Source: Streptomyces roseirectus
GTDB lineage: Bacteria; Actinomycetota; Actinomycetes; Streptomycetales; Streptomycetaceae
Length of the DNA: 64,000 bases
Reading direction: 5' to 3'
Assembly (NCBI RefSeq): GCF_014489635.1
Contig: NZ_CP060828.1
Location: forward strand, 5,574,501 to 5,638,500
The notes beneath the pieces were generated by a model. That model was not told the origin of the DNA, did no database searches, and saw only the letters and a list, made by a program, of their open reading frames with translations. How positions within the stretch are numbered: the stretch's first letter is position 1; every line of letters starts with the position of its first letter. The position numbers and the translations under genes were made by a program. This document shows positions 33,616 to 43,992 of the stretch, one piece after another.

Positions 33616-34095
33616 ATGAGCACGCAGGACCGACTGACGCACATCGACGAGGCGGGCGCCGCCCGGATGGTCGACGTGACCGGCAAGGACGTGACGGCCC
33701 GCACCGCGCGCGCCTCCGGACGCGTCCTCGTCTCCCCGCGCGTGGTCGAGCTGCTGCGCGGCGAAGGCGTCCCCAAGGGCGACGCGCTGGCCGTCGCGCG
33801 CATCGCCGGGATCATGGGCGCCAAACGCACACCGGACCTGATCCCGCTGTGCCACCCGCTGTCGCTGTCCGGTGTGACACTGGACCTGTCGGTCGCGGAC
33901 GACGCCGTCGAGATCCTCGCCACGGTCCGCACGGCGGACCGCACGGGCGTCGAGATGGAAGCCCTCACCGCGGTCTCGGTCGCCGCGCTCACCGTGATCG
34001 ACATGGTCAAGGCGGTCGACAAGGGAGCGGTCATCACGGACGTGCGCGTGGAGGAGAAGACGGGCGGCAAGTCGGGCGACTGGAGCAGGGCATGA
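33616..34095 (+). CDS. moaC: Cyclic pyranopterin monophosphate synthase
   Basis: The 159-residue MoaC carries [20 protein letters not shown] at the N-terminus, the active-site block [20 protein letters not shown] and [20 protein letters not shown]. It converts the MoaA product to cyclic pyranopterin monophosphate in molybdenum cofactor synthesis. GGGAG precedes the ATG, and a 108-base gap separates it from glp. Its stop overlaps the next start (ATGA). In the mycobacterial and corynebacterial versions of this operon I recall no moaC here, so its insertion is notable. Confidence 0.94.
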   Translation: MSTQDRLTHIDEAGAARMVDVTGKDVTARTARASGRVLVSPRVVELLRGEGVPKGDALAVARIAGIMGAKRTPDLIPLCHPLSLSGVTLDLSVADDAVEILATVRTADRTGVEMEALTAVSVAALTVIDMVKAVDKGAVITDVRVEEKTGGKSGDWSRA

Positions 34096-34622
34096 CCCCC
34101 GGCACGCCCGCCGGCGGCGCGCTGTCCGCGCCGTACTCCGCGCTGGTCGTGACCGCCTCCAACCGGGCCTCCGCGGGCGTCTACGAGGACAGGGGCGGCC
34201 CGCTGGTCGCCGAGGGCCTGCGCGGCCTCGGATTCGCCGTGGACGGCCCGCAGATCGTCCCCGACGGTGACCCGGTGGAAGCGGCCCTGCGCGCGGGTGT
34301 GGAGGCCGGGTACGACGTGATCGTGACGACCGGCGGCACCGGCGTCTCGCCCACCGACCGCACCCCCGAGGCGACCCGCGCGGTCCTCGACCGCGAGGTC
34401 CCCGGCATCGCCGAGGCCATCCGCGCGTACGGGCGCGACAAGGTCCCCACGGCCGCGCTGTCCCGGGGACTCGCCGGCCTCGCGCGCGGGACGCTCATCG
34501 TCAACCTCCCGGGCTCCACCGGCGGGGTGAAGGACGGACTGGCCGTCCTGGAGCCCCTGCTGGTCCACGCCGTCGACCAGATGCGCGGCGGCGACCACCC
34601 CAGACCCGGGGGTGCGAGCTGA
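34092..34622 (+). CDS. MogA/MoaB-family molybdopterin adenylyltransferase
   Basis: This is a 176-residue MPT-binding domain protein: [40 protein letters not shown] (the TGGTG loop), and [20 protein letters not shown]. The family adenylates molybdopterin before metal insertion by MoeA. The start overlaps the moaC stop by four bases, and its own stop overlaps the next gene. It should work with a MoeA enzyme; if the adjacent glp product is purely divisomal, another MoeA must exist elsewhere in the genome. Confidence 0.9.
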   Translation: MTPGTPAGGALSAPYSALVVTASNRASAGVYEDRGGPLVAEGLRGLGFAVDGPQIVPDGDPVEAALRAGVEAGYDVIVTTGGTGVSPTDRTPEATRAVLDREVPGIAEAIRAYGRDKVPTAALSRGLAGLARGTLIVNLPGSTGGVKDGLAVLEPLLVHAVDQMRGGDHPRPGGAS

Positions 34623-35269
34623 ACAGCCCCTCCTGGCCCGCCCGGCTGGTGGACGGCGACATCGTCCTGCGGCCCATAAAGGTGCGCGACCAGAACGCCT
34701 GGCGCGAGGTCAACCGGCGCAACCGGGACTGGCTGCGCCCCTGGGAGGCGACGATCCCGCCGCCCGCCCCGAACGGGCCCCTCGCGCACCGGCCGACCTA
34801 CCGCCAGATGGTCCGCCACCTGCGCTCCGAGGCGAACTCCGGCCGCATGCTGCCCTTCGTCATCGAGTACCAGGGGCGCCTCGTCGGCCAGTTGACGGTC
34901 GCCGGCATCACCTGGGGCTCCATGTGCTCCGGGCACATCGGCTACTGGGTGGACCAGGACGTGGCCGGGCGGGGCGTCATGCCGACGTCCGTCGCGCTCG
35001 TCGTCGACCACTGTTTCCGCACCGTGGGACTGCACCGCATCGAGGTCTGCATTCGCCCCGAGAACGGCCCGAGCCGCCGGGTGGTGGAAAAACTCGGATT
35101 CCGCGAGGAGGGGCTGCGGCCGCGTTATCTGCACATCGACGGCGCCTGGCGTGACCACCTCGTGTTCGCACTCACCTCCGAAGAGGTACCCGAAGGGCTG
35201 CTGAACCGCTGGCGCCGTTCGTACGACCGGCACCGCGCGCCGGGTAATCCCACCGGACCAGGAAATTGA
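34619..35269 (+). CDS. RimJ/RimL-like GNAT N-acetyltransferase
   Basis: The protein carries GNAT motifs MLPFVIEYQGRLVGQLTVAG, GYWVDQDVAGRGVMPTSVAL and ENGPSRRVVEKLGFREEGLR, as in ribosomal-protein N-acetyltransferases. A GTG at 34649 is the first conventional start. The likelier start is CTG at 34619, which overlaps the preceding stop (CTGA) and has GGGGGTG just upstream; from there the protein begins [19 protein letters not shown], an N-terminus I recall in homologues. The length would be 216 residues. A rimJ-like gene is a fixed member of the galU-glp-glpR locus, but its substrate there is unknown. Confidence 0.88.
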   Translation: MNSPSWPARLVDGDIVLRPIKVRDQNAWREVNRRNRDWLRPWEATIPPPAPNGPLAHRPTYRQMVRHLRSEANSGRMLPFVIEYQGRLVGQLTVAGITWGSMCSGHIGYWVDQDVAGRGVMPTSVALVVDHCFRTVGLHRIEVCIRPENGPSRRVVEKLGFREEGLRPRYLHIDGAWRDHLVFALTSEEVPEGLLNRWRRSYDRHRAPGNPTGPGN

Positions 35270-35442
35270 ATAAATGTTCGATATTGATCGAGCGGTGACC
35301 GACTCGAAACGCTGAAGTTCCCACTCCTGGCGGTCCGCTGATCGCATCGGTCACAAAAAAAGCTCGAAATATCAGCCAGATCGTGCGACACACCGGCCCA
35401 ATTGGCGGATGGCCTCAACCAAATCCCTCTACGGTGTGAGGC

Positions 35443-36786
35443 GTGAGCAGCAGCGGCCTCATCTACGCAGTCATTGTCGGGGCCTGGGCCGCCTACTTGG
35501 TGCCGATGTGGCTCCGTAGGCAGGACGAGCTGAACGAGGCCCGTCCGACGGAACGCTTCAGCACAGCCATCCGGTTGCTGTCCGGCCGGGCAGGGATGGA
35601 GCGCCGGTACGCCCGGGACCTGAGGGCCCGCTCCGCCGAGGCGGGGGAGCCCGACGACGCCTTGGACGTCGACACCGAACCGGTGGACGTCCGGGCCTTC
35701 GCCATGCCTCCGGCGCGCCCGCAGGCGCACGCGGTGGCCCCGGAACGAGAACCGGGCCGGCCGGCTCCCCAGGGGCGCGAGGCCAAGCAGACGCCCGCAT
35801 CGGACCCCGCGCACCCCGCGCACGCGCGCGAGGCGCACGCCGGGCGGGAGGCGGGCCCCGGACGCGAGACGGGCGCCCCCCGCGAGGCAGCCGCCCCCGC
35901 GCGCGAGGCGAGTGCCGCACCCGCGCGTGAGGCGGGCGCCGCACCCGCGCAGCAGCGCGTACCCGCCGCCCGGCGCACGGCCCCGGAACGTCCCGCCACC
36001 GCGCGGGCGACCGAGCGCGCCCAGCGCTCCAAGGCCCTCGCGCGCCGGCGCCGCACCACGGTCCTCCTCTTCCTCGCCTTCACCCTGGGCGCGGTCGTCG
36101 CCGCCGTGGGGGGCCTCGCGTTCCTCTGGGCGCCCGGTGTGCCCGCCGTCCTGCTCAGCGCCTACATCGCCTACCTGCGCTCCCAGGAGCGCCGCCGCTT
36201 CGCCGTCCAGATGGACCGCCGGCGCGCGGAGGTCGCCGCGCAGCACCTCAAGGAACGTGTCCGCCAGCCGCACCGCCGCGCGTCCGCCGCCGTGCCCACG
36301 GAGGCGTTCGACGTCCCCGCAGAGGAGCCCGAAGCAGCCCCTGAACCCGAGGACCCGGGGCTGCTCGCCCTCGCCGCCGACCGCCGGGCGCTCGTCGAGC
36401 AGACCGACCACGCCGAGTGGGTCGACCAGCAGCGCGAGCGGCAGCGCCGTCCGGACCACGGCGACAGCTGGGACCCCGTCCCGGTGCCCCTCCCGACGTA
36501 CGTCACCGCCCCGGTCGCCCCGCGCGCCACCTCCGACGTCGACCTCGGCGCCCCCGACACCTGGAGCTCCGCCCGCTCCAGCGCGGTCGCCCCGGATCAC
36601 GAGGCGGAGCCCGAGACGGCCGCCTCGGAGCCCGCCCCCGGGGACGACGACGCCGCGCGCGCGGACGGCGGCGAACGCTCCGACGCCCGCCGCGCCGCCT
36701 CGGCCCGCCGCTCCCGCGAACGCGGCCGCACCCCCCTGTTCGACCAGTACGAGGACGGCGACCGCCCGCGCGCGGCCAACGAGTGA
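35443..36786 (+). CDS. sepX: SepX/GlpR-family membrane cell-division protein
   Basis: GTG at 35443 gives 447 residues. A membrane helix begins at residue 5 (GLIYAVIVGAWAAYLVPMWL) and is followed by the conserved RRQDELNEARPTERFSTAIR block. A long Ala/Arg/Glu/Pro linker (about 80-200, with AREA repeats) leads to a pair of helices (about 206-247) and a charged disordered C-terminus. This layout matches the transmembrane SepX/GlpR family. SepX of S. venezuelae supports septation and hyphal compartments; corynebacterial GlpR recruits Glp to the membrane. A 173-bp, relatively AT-rich promoter region separates it from the rimJ-like gene, so it may be independently expressed. Confidence 0.87.
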   Translation: MSSSGLIYAVIVGAWAAYLVPMWLRRQDELNEARPTERFSTAIRLLSGRAGMERRYARDLRARSAEAGEPDDALDVDTEPVDVRAFAMPPARPQAHAVAPEREPGRPAPQGREAKQTPASDPAHPAHAREAHAGREAGPGRETGAPREAAAPAREASAAPAREAGAAPAQQRVPAARRTAPERPATARATERAQRSKALARRRRTTVLLFLAFTLGAVVAAVGGLAFLWAPGVPAVLLSAYIAYLRSQERRRFAVQMDRRRAEVAAQHLKERVRQPHRRASAAVPTEAFDVPAEEPEAAPEPEDPGLLALAADRRALVEQTDHAEWVDQQRERQRRPDHGDSWDPVPVPLPTYVTAPVAPRATSDVDLGAPDTWSSARSSAVAPDHEAEPETAASEPAPGDDDAARADGGERSDARRAASARRSRERGRTPLFDQYEDGDRPRAANE

Positions 36787-36883
36787 CCGTCCGCCCCGTG
36801 ACCTGCGAGCGGGCCTCCGGACCCCCGAGGGGGACGGATTTCCGAGCAGGGCGATGAGGGTGCTAGAGTTTCACTCGTTGCAA

Positions 36884-36957
36884 GGGCCTGTGGCGCAGTC
36901 CGGTAGCGCACCTCGTTCGCATCGAGGGGGCCAGGGGTTCAAATCCCCTCAGGTCCA
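36884..36957 (+). tRNA. tRNA-Ala (anticodon CGC)
   Basis: The 74-base cloverleaf is complete. The acceptor stem GGGCCTG pairs with CAGGTCC and contains the G3:U70 pair that identifies alanine tRNAs. The D-stem is GCGC, the anticodon stem CCTCG/CGAGG with loop TTCGCAT (anticodon CGC, reads GCG), and the T-arm AGGGG-TTCAAAT-CCCCT. The discriminator is A and CCA is not encoded. TAGAGT at 36864-36869 is a good -10 box. Confidence 0.97.
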
Positions 36958-36991
36958 CCCGCAACAACTGCTCGCAATGCGAGAGCGGTTG

Positions 36992-37028
36992 AGAAGACCC
37001 CATCCAGTCGGATGGGGTCTTCTGTTTT
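36992..37028 (+). terminator. Terminator after tRNA-Ala
   Basis: A perfect 14-bp stem (36992-37005 with 37010-37023), loop AGTC and tail GTTTTA lie 34 bases after the tRNA. Its far end touches the stop codon of the convergent gene at 37027, so it probably serves both. Confidence 0.92.
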
Positions 37029-37518
37029 AGCCAGGGCCTTCCGGCTGACGGGGTGTCCGGAGCAGGGCGCCCGAGACCGGAGTGGTTCCCGGGGTGTCGC
37101 CGTCGGTGTGGCGCAGGACCCAGTCGTCGAGGTCGAGAGCGGCTTCCAGGGGCTCTTGGAGGACGTAGGGCGGGAGTTGGGCCGTCCTGGCTGTGTCGAG
37201 GGCCCCCAGGGGCCGCAGTTGCTCGTGGAAGGCAGCCTCGGCGAGGGCGAAGCGGACGCGGGCGGCGCGGGGTGAGATGCCCAGGACGGCGCCGACGAGA
37301 TCCCAGCCGGCGCCCGCGAGGCGTTCGTGGACGACGGCGGCGTCCAGGAGCCGGTGCGCGGCGGCCAGGACGCCGGCGGCCTCGGTCAGGAGGGCGCCCG
37401 GGGTGCCGGCGGCCACGGGGATCGGGACGGCCGCGCGCGCGAGGTCGGACAGGACGTACGCCTCGTACGAGGCGGCCAGTCGCGCACGGAGCGCCGGAGT
37501 CGGGGTGTCCTCGGACAT
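37027..37518 (-). CDS. Hypothetical alpha-helical protein
   Basis: ATG at 37518 (AGAGGA nine bases upstream) gives 163 residues. The sequence is mainly helical, with AAHRLLDAAVVHERLAGAGW and ISPRAARVRFALAEAAFHEQ; the latter resembles an HTH-like segment, but no DNA-binding family is clear. The C-terminus is Pro/Thr-rich. It starts 11 bases after the stop of the TauE permease gene on the same strand, so the two form an operon. Function not recognised. Confidence 0.75.
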   Translation of the reverse strand: MSEDTPTPALRARLAASYEAYVLSDLARAAVPIPVAAGTPGALLTEAAGVLAAAHRLLDAAVVHERLAGAGWDLVGAVLGISPRAARVRFALAEAAFHEQLRPLGALDTARTAQLPPYVLQEPLEAALDLDDWVLRHTDGDTPGTTPVSGALLRTPRQPEGPG

Positions 37519-37529
37519 GGGGATCCTCT

Positions 37530-38291
37530 TCAGCCACGTAGGAAGTACAGGACCGTCATCGCGGTCGCCGTCGTCAGGACGACGCCCTGGAGCAGTCGCG
37601 CGGGCATACGGCGGCCCAGATGGGCACCGGCGAAGCCGCCGGCGACCGCGCCGGTCAGGAGGGCCGTCAGGTGGCCCGGGACGCTCAGGGCGTTTGAGGC
37701 GGTCAGGAACAGGACGGTCGCACTCAGGTAGACCGCCGTGACCTGCGCCGTGCGCATCGGATTGCCGGTAGCCGCGTCCAGGCCCGTACCGACGCTCCAC
37801 AGGGCCATCATCAGGATGCCTACGGCACCGCCGAAGTATCCGCCGTACACACCGAGCAGGAACTGACCCGCCAGGAGCACGCGCGGTGACAGGACCGCTG
37901 CGCGCCCGCGTGAGGAGGCGAGCGTCCGGGACAGGCGGGGACCGCAGGCCAGGGCGACCGTCGCGAAGGCGATCAGCCAGGGCACCGCCGCGTCGAACGA
38001 CGAGGCCGGGAGCGCCAGCAGAAGACCCGCGCCCACCGAACCGCCCAGGACGCCGACGACCGTCAGATCCCTCGTTGCGACCCCTTCGACCTGCTTGATC
38101 TCCCGCCGGTACACCCACGCGCTCGCCACCGAACCGGGGACGAGCGCGACCCTGGACACCGCGTTCGCGGTGACCGGCGGCACGCCGAGGGCGACGAGGG
38201 CGGGCAGCGCGACGAACGTGCCGCCACCGCCTATGGCGTTGAGGGCACCGGACGCGACGCCGGCCAGGAGGACGATCAGGAACTCGGACAC
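37530..38291 (-). CDS. Sulfite exporter TauE/SafE family permease
   Basis: GTG at 38291 gives 253 residues with about eight membrane helices. Family motifs are GALNAIGGGGTFVALPALVA near the N-terminus and GVYGGYFGGAVGILMMALWS in the second half, the duplicated core of TauE/SafE. Members export sulfite, sulfoacetate or other small organic anions. It is divergent from a LysR regulator with an LTTR-type dyad between, so its expression is probably effector-controlled. Confidence 0.88.
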   Translation of the reverse strand: MSEFLIVLLAGVASGALNAIGGGGTFVALPALVALGVPPVTANAVSRVALVPGSVASAWVYRREIKQVEGVATRDLTVVGVLGGSVGAGLLLALPASSFDAAVPWLIAFATVALACGPRLSRTLASSRGRAAVLSPRVLLAGQFLLGVYGGYFGGAVGILMMALWSVGTGLDAATGNPMRTAQVTAVYLSATVLFLTASNALSVPGHLTALLTGAVAGGFAGAHLGRRMPARLLQGVVLTTATAMTVLYFLRG

Positions 38292-38347
38292 ACGCCGAGC
38301 ATCGCGGCACCACCGGCACGCCCACAATGCGCGATCGGCGCAGTCTG

Positions 38348-38366
38348 CCTATGGCCCGGACATAGG
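38348..38366. promoter_or_regulatory. LysR-type operator (CCTATG-N7-CATAGG)
   Basis: A perfect dyad with T-N11-A spacing lies 9 bases before the LysR start and about 57 bases before the divergent TauE start. It is the obvious regulator site of the pair. Confidence 0.65.
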
Positions 38367-38375
38367 CTCGCAACC

Positions 38376-39302
38376 GTGCGCTACGACCTGGACGACCTGA
38401 GGCTCTTCCTGCACGTCGTGACCGAGGGGTCCATCACGGCCGGTGCCCGCCGCATGCACCTGAGCCTCCCGTCGGCCAGCGCACGCGTACGCGCGCTGGA
38501 ACGCCAGGCCGGAGTGGAACTGCTCGTCCGCGAACGGCGCGGCGTACGGCCCACCCCGGCGGGGACGACGCTCGCCCGGCACGCGCGCGATGTGCTCGAC
38601 CGGACCGCGCGCCTGGAGAGCGCCGTGGCCAGCTACAGCCGCTCGCCGGCGGCCCCTCTGGTCCTGCTGGGCGGCGGCTCCGCGATGCACCGGCTCGTGC
38701 CGCACGCCCTGGTGACGTTCCTGCGCGCGCACCCGGACGTCGACGTCACGGTCTGCGAGAGCCCCACCCCGAGAACCGTGCGCAGGCTCGCCGACGGGCA
38801 GGCAGACCTGGGCGTCGTCCTGGACGCCGAGGCCCATGACTGCGGGCTGCGGACGGAACCCCTGGGCGACGACTCCCTCGTGGTGATCGGCCAGGCCGGA
38901 GGGATCCTCGCCGGGCGGACGGCCCTGTCGTACGGCGAGGTCGCGGAGCACCCGCTCGTCGGGCTCGACGAGAACTCGTCGCTGCGCCGCTGGATCGAGC
39001 GCCGCCTCGGCGAGCACGCGCCGGCGGTGCGGTACCGGACGACCGTCGCGAGCCTGAACGTGCTGGTCGCCCTCGCGGCCGGCGGAGTCGGCCTCGCGGT
39101 CGTCCCGCGCCGGGCCCTCGACCCGGGGCGACCGCTCGACGTGTGCGAACTCCAGGACCCCTGGGCCCGCCGCCGGCACCTGCTGGCCTGGGGCGTCAAG
39201 GACAGCCCGAGGACGGCCGTCACAGCCCTCGCCGACCACCTGAGGCGCGCGGCCCTGGCCGAGCCGCCCTCCGGCGCCCTGACGGCCACGGAGAGCGACT
39301 GA
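38376..39302 (+). CDS. LysR-family transcriptional regulator
   Basis: GTG at 38376 gives 308 residues. The winged HTH is at residues about 4-62 (DLRLFLHVVTEGSITAGARR ... SLPSASARVRALERQAGVEL), with a substrate-binding-protein-like effector domain from about 90. It is divergent from the TauE permease gene and should control it through the CCTATG-N7-CATAGG dyad. The effector is unknown; a sulfonate or similar anion would suit the permease family. Confidence 0.9.
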   Translation: MRYDLDDLRLFLHVVTEGSITAGARRMHLSLPSASARVRALERQAGVELLVRERRGVRPTPAGTTLARHARDVLDRTARLESAVASYSRSPAAPLVLLGGGSAMHRLVPHALVTFLRAHPDVDVTVCESPTPRTVRRLADGQADLGVVLDAEAHDCGLRTEPLGDDSLVVIGQAGGILAGRTALSYGEVAEHPLVGLDENSSLRRWIERRLGEHAPAVRYRTTVASLNVLVALAAGGVGLAVVPRRALDPGRPLDVCELQDPWARRRHLLAWGVKDSPRTAVTALADHLRRAALAEPPSGALTATESD

Positions 39303-39328
39303 GGGTCCTCTCGCGCCCGGCCGGCCCG

Positions 39329-41727
39329 TCACGCCTTCCGGCCCGCCCGTGCCGCGAGCGCCGCGGCCGACGCGAGGACCGCGAGCAGCGCGCAGACGGC
39401 CGTGACCGCGCCCAGGGCCGCCCAGGGCGGCGACAGGACCGGCGGCGCCGACAGCAGGCGCAGGGCCGCGCTCATGCCGGACAGGTCGACGAGCGTCACC
39501 AGGAGCCCCAGGACCGCCCCCGCGATGACGACGACCAGGGCCTCCAAGGCGGTCAGGCGCAGGAGTTGCGCGCGCGTCGCGCCGGTCAGCCGCAGCGAGG
39601 CCAGTTCGCGCCCCCGGTCGGACGCGGCCATCAGCAACGTGTTGACCAGCGCGATCGTCGTGTAGAGCACGGCGATGCCCAGGACCAGGAAGACACCCAC
39701 GCGCGCGGCCCGGTTCGCGGCCGGACGTGCGGCCCGCACCCACTGCTCCCCCGTGAACGTCCGCGCACCGTCCACCGCGCGCAGCGCCGACTCCACCGCC
39801 GCCCGGTCGGCCCCCGCGCGCACGCGTACGTCGACACGGTCGACCACCGCCCCGGGCGCGTTCGCCGGGGTGACGTACGCGCCGTTCGCGCCCGTGCCGA
39901 CGGCCAGGACAGCGGCGATCCGCAAGGTCCGGGGCGTGCCGTCCGCGAGCCACACGCGGACCTTCTCGCCGGCCCTGTGACGGGCCCACTCCTCCGTGAC
40001 GACGATCGAGCCGTCGTCGAGGTCGGCGAGCCTTCCGGACACCACCGGCAGCCGCGCGGTGGCGGACAGCAGTGTTGGATCGACCGCTCGGGCCTCGGAC
40101 TTCACCAGAGCGACACCGTCCTCCAGCGTGTGCAGGACCGTCGGAGCGGAGGCGGACACGTCGGCCCCGGGCACGTCCTTCAGGCGCGCGGCCGAGGCCG
40201 GATCCGACGGCCGGACGACGAAGTCGGCGGTCGTCTGCTGGCGTGCCTCACGCGCGCGTGCCTCCGCGAGCGTCGCGGGCGCGCCCAGCAGGGAGCCCGA
40301 CAGGGCGACGGTCACCAGGACCGGGGCCGCCAGGGAGGCGGTGCGGCGCAGCGAGGCGGAGGCGTTCTCGCGCGCGAGGAGCCCCACGGCGCCCCTGAGA
40401 CGGGTCGCGGGCCAGGAGACCAGCCGCACCAGCGGGCGGATCAGCGCGGGGGACAGCAGCGCCACCGCCGTGATCAGCAGCATGGGGCGGCTGACGTACG
40501 TCTTGCGGTGCAGCAGGTCACCCGGATCGGCCAGCAGGCTGTACGCCAGGGTCGCGACCGCCGTCAGCAGGAGGGCCGCGCCGCAGACCCGGCGCCCCAG
40601 GGGCAGTGTGCCCGCGTCCACGGAAGCCTCGCGCAGGGCCTGCGACGGGGCCGTGCGGCCCGCGCGCCAGGACGCGGCCACGGCACCGCCCACCGCGACT
40701 GTGACGCCCGTCCAGAAAGCCGCGTGGTACGGCCACGCGCGCCCTCCCACGGTGAACCAGGCGGGGGCGAGACCGGCGTCCACCACCAGGTCCGCCGCGT
40801 ACGGGGCCGCGTACGCGCCGAGCGCGCACCCCGCGGCCGACGCGAGCACACCGATCAGCAGGGCCTCCGTGAGGACCGTCCGGCGGACCTGGCCCGCGGT
40901 CGCGCCCGCCATGCGCAGCAGGCCGAACTCCCGGCGCCGGCCGGCGACCGTGAAGGCGAAGGTGGAGGCCACGACGAACACCGACACGAAGGCCGTCACC
41001 CCGCCCGCCGTGCCGAACAGGGCGTTCAGCGCGGTCAGTTCCTCCGCCTGGCGGTCGGGGACGGCGTCGGCGTCGGCACGGTCGGCGCCGGTCAGGATCC
41101 GCACGTCCGTGCGCGCGAGGGCGTCGCGTACGGCCGACGGGTCGGCCTCGACCACCGCCTGCACGGTCCGCGGGGCGAGGGCGGCGGCCTGGGCGGCCGT
41201 GAAGAACACCGCCCGCTCGAAACCGAGGTCGCCTGCGAGTCCTACGACCTCGAACGTGCCTTGCAAGGTGCGGAGTTGAGCGCCCGGTGAACTCCAGTTC
41301 CCGGTCACCACGACCTCGTGGGAACTCTGCGGCGGACGTCCCTCGTTGAGGCGGTACGGGGCGAAACGCGCCGTCGGCCAGGGGTGGCCGACGAGGTCGC
41401 CGGGGCCGCCGTCGACGCGGACCGGGAAGGCGCGGTCCTCGGTGACGCGACCCGAGGCGCGCAGGGCGGTGAGGGTTTCGGCGGACAGGGGGCGCGGGGT
41501 GGCGAGTCCGGAGGTGCGGACACCGGTCGGGGTGGGCACACGCAGGGTGTCCTGGGCGCGGACGACCACGGGCGCCGCCGCGAAGCGCTCGGGGACGCGT
41601 TCGGGCGCCTGGAGCGAGGCGGCCACCGCCTGCCCCATGACGACGAGGAGGGCCACGGCCGGGACGAGGGCGACGAACGCGCCCAGGAACGTCACCCAGC
41701 GGGCGCGCAGACCGGCCAGGGTGACGC

Positions 41728-41734
<7 letters not shown>
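39329..41734 (-). CDS. FtsX-like ABC transporter permease
   Basis: GTG at 41734 overlaps the ATPase stop by seven bases. The 801-residue protein has the duplicated FtsX/MacB architecture: an N-terminal helix, an extracytoplasmic domain, then helix bundles with AFTVAGRRREFGLLRMAGAT and GRELASLRLTGATRAQLLRL, ending in further helices. About ten membrane helices are expected. Such permeases work in the MacB-type export or mechanotransmission of peptides and antibiotics rather than import. A histidine-kinase/response-regulator pair is divergent from it, an arrangement typical of antimicrobial-peptide detoxification modules. Confidence 0.9.
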
Positions 41735-42546
<812 letters not shown>

Positions 42547-42679
42547 GCCCCAACGAAACCGCCGCGACCCCCGCGCGGTCGTTGGGGCAGGGGCGAGACC
42601 TGGGGTAGGGCCAGGCATACCCCCGAGGCTCGGTCCCGCCGTATGGCCCGGCCGGGGCGGCGCTTCTACGGTGATCCGC

Positions 42680-43975
42680 ATGGGGCGGGACGCGAGCGTG
42701 CGCGATGTGTGGGAGAGCCTGGCCGGGCGGGGGTACCTGCTGTCCCCGTGGCCGTGGCGGGCGGTGCTGTACCTGCTGACGGGCGCGCTGACCGGGGCGG
42801 CCGTCCTGGTGGGGCTGGTCCTGCTGGCGGTGGCGGGGAGCGTGCTCGCCGTCGTCCTCGTCGGGCTGCCGCTGCTCGGCTGTCTCGCCCTCGCCGGGCT
42901 GCCCGTCGCCGCGCTGGAACGGCGTCGGCTGCGGCTCGTCGACCGGGACGAGGCGCGCGGGGCGCACGCCGAGCCTGTGGAGCCGGGGCTGCGGGGCTGG
43001 CTCGCCGTACGCGTGCGCGAGCGCGCCACCTGGCGGGAACTGGGGCACGCACTGCTGACGGCCTGCCTCTGGTGGCCCGCCGAGGCGGTGCTGCTGGCCC
43101 TCGCGCTGGGCGGACCGGTGACGATGATCGCGGCGCCGGTGCTGTTCGGCACGGTCGGCGGCGGGCGCGAGACCAAGGTGCTCAAGGTGTGGACGGTCAC
43201 CGGGTGGCCCACCGCCTTCGTGGCAGCCCTCGGCGGTGTGGTCCTGCTGGCCGCCGGGCTGTACGTCCTCGGCGTCGCCGCCGGGGCGCGCGGCGCGCTG
43301 ACCCGGCTGCTCGTCGCCCCGCGCGCGGGCGACCTCGGCGAACGGGTCGTCGAACTGACCCGCTCGCGCGCGCGGCTGGTGGACGCCTTCGAGGCCGAGC
43401 GGCGGCGTATTGAACGCGACCTCCACGACGGGGCTCAGCAACGGCTCGTCGCCCTCTCCATGGCCCTCGGGCTCGCACGCCTCGACGCACCGCCCGACAG
43501 CGCGCTCGCCGCGCAGCTCGCGCGGGCGCACGAGGAGGCGGGCGCGGCACTGGCCGAGCTGCGGGAGCTGATCCAGGGCATCCATCCCCGGGTCCTCGTC
43601 GACCACGGTCTGCCCGCCGCCGTCGCCGATGCCGCCGACCGGTCACCCGTCCCCGTCGACACGGAGTGCGCGCTGCGCGGGCGCCTCCCGGAAGCCGTCG
43701 AGGCCACCGCCTACTTCGTCGTCCGGGAAGCGCTCGCCAACGTGGCCAAGCACAGTGGTGCCGAACGGGCCTGGGTGCGGGTCGGGACGCGGGGCGGAGC
43801 GCTGGTGGTGGAGGTGGGCGACGACGGGCGCGGTGGGGCGGACCGGGCCGCCGGGACCGGGATCACCGGACTCGCCGACCGGGTGTCGGTGGTGGGTGGA
43901 AGACTGGCGCTGAGCAGTCCGGCGGGCGGGCCGACCGTGCTGCGGGCGGAGATGCCCTGCGCCGCCGGGCGTTGA
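42680..43975 (+). CDS. Two-component sensor histidine kinase (HisKA_3 type)
   Basis: ATG at 42680 (or GTG at 42671) gives about 431 residues. The N-terminal half has two pairs of membrane helices ([40 protein letters not shown] and a second pair around 125-215) with hardly any extracellular loop, the intramembrane-sensing layout. The dimerisation/phosphoacceptor motif is [20 protein letters not shown] with His249, and the ATPase domain has [16 protein letters not shown] and GDDGRGG. It should sense stress through the divergent ABC transporter or the membrane and phosphorylate the response regulator encoded 17 bases downstream. Confidence 0.92.
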   Translation: MGRDASVRDVWESLAGRGYLLSPWPWRAVLYLLTGALTGAAVLVGLVLLAVAGSVLAVVLVGLPLLGCLALAGLPVAALERRRLRLVDRDEARGAHAEPVEPGLRGWLAVRVRERATWRELGHALLTACLWWPAEAVLLALALGGPVTMIAAPVLFGTVGGGRETKVLKVWTVTGWPTAFVAALGGVVLLAAGLYVLGVAAGARGALTRLLVAPRAGDLGERVVELTRSRARLVDAFEAERRRIERDLHDGAQQRLVALSMALGLARLDAPPDSALAAQLARAHEEAGAALAELRELIQGIHPRVLVDHGLPAAVADAADRSPVPVDTECALRGRLPEAVEATAYFVVREALANVAKHSGAERAWVRVGTRGGALVVEVGDDGRGGADRAAGTGITGLADRVSVVGGRLALSSPAGGPTVLRAEMPCAAGR

Positions 43976-43992
43976 CGGGGGAGGGAGCCGCC

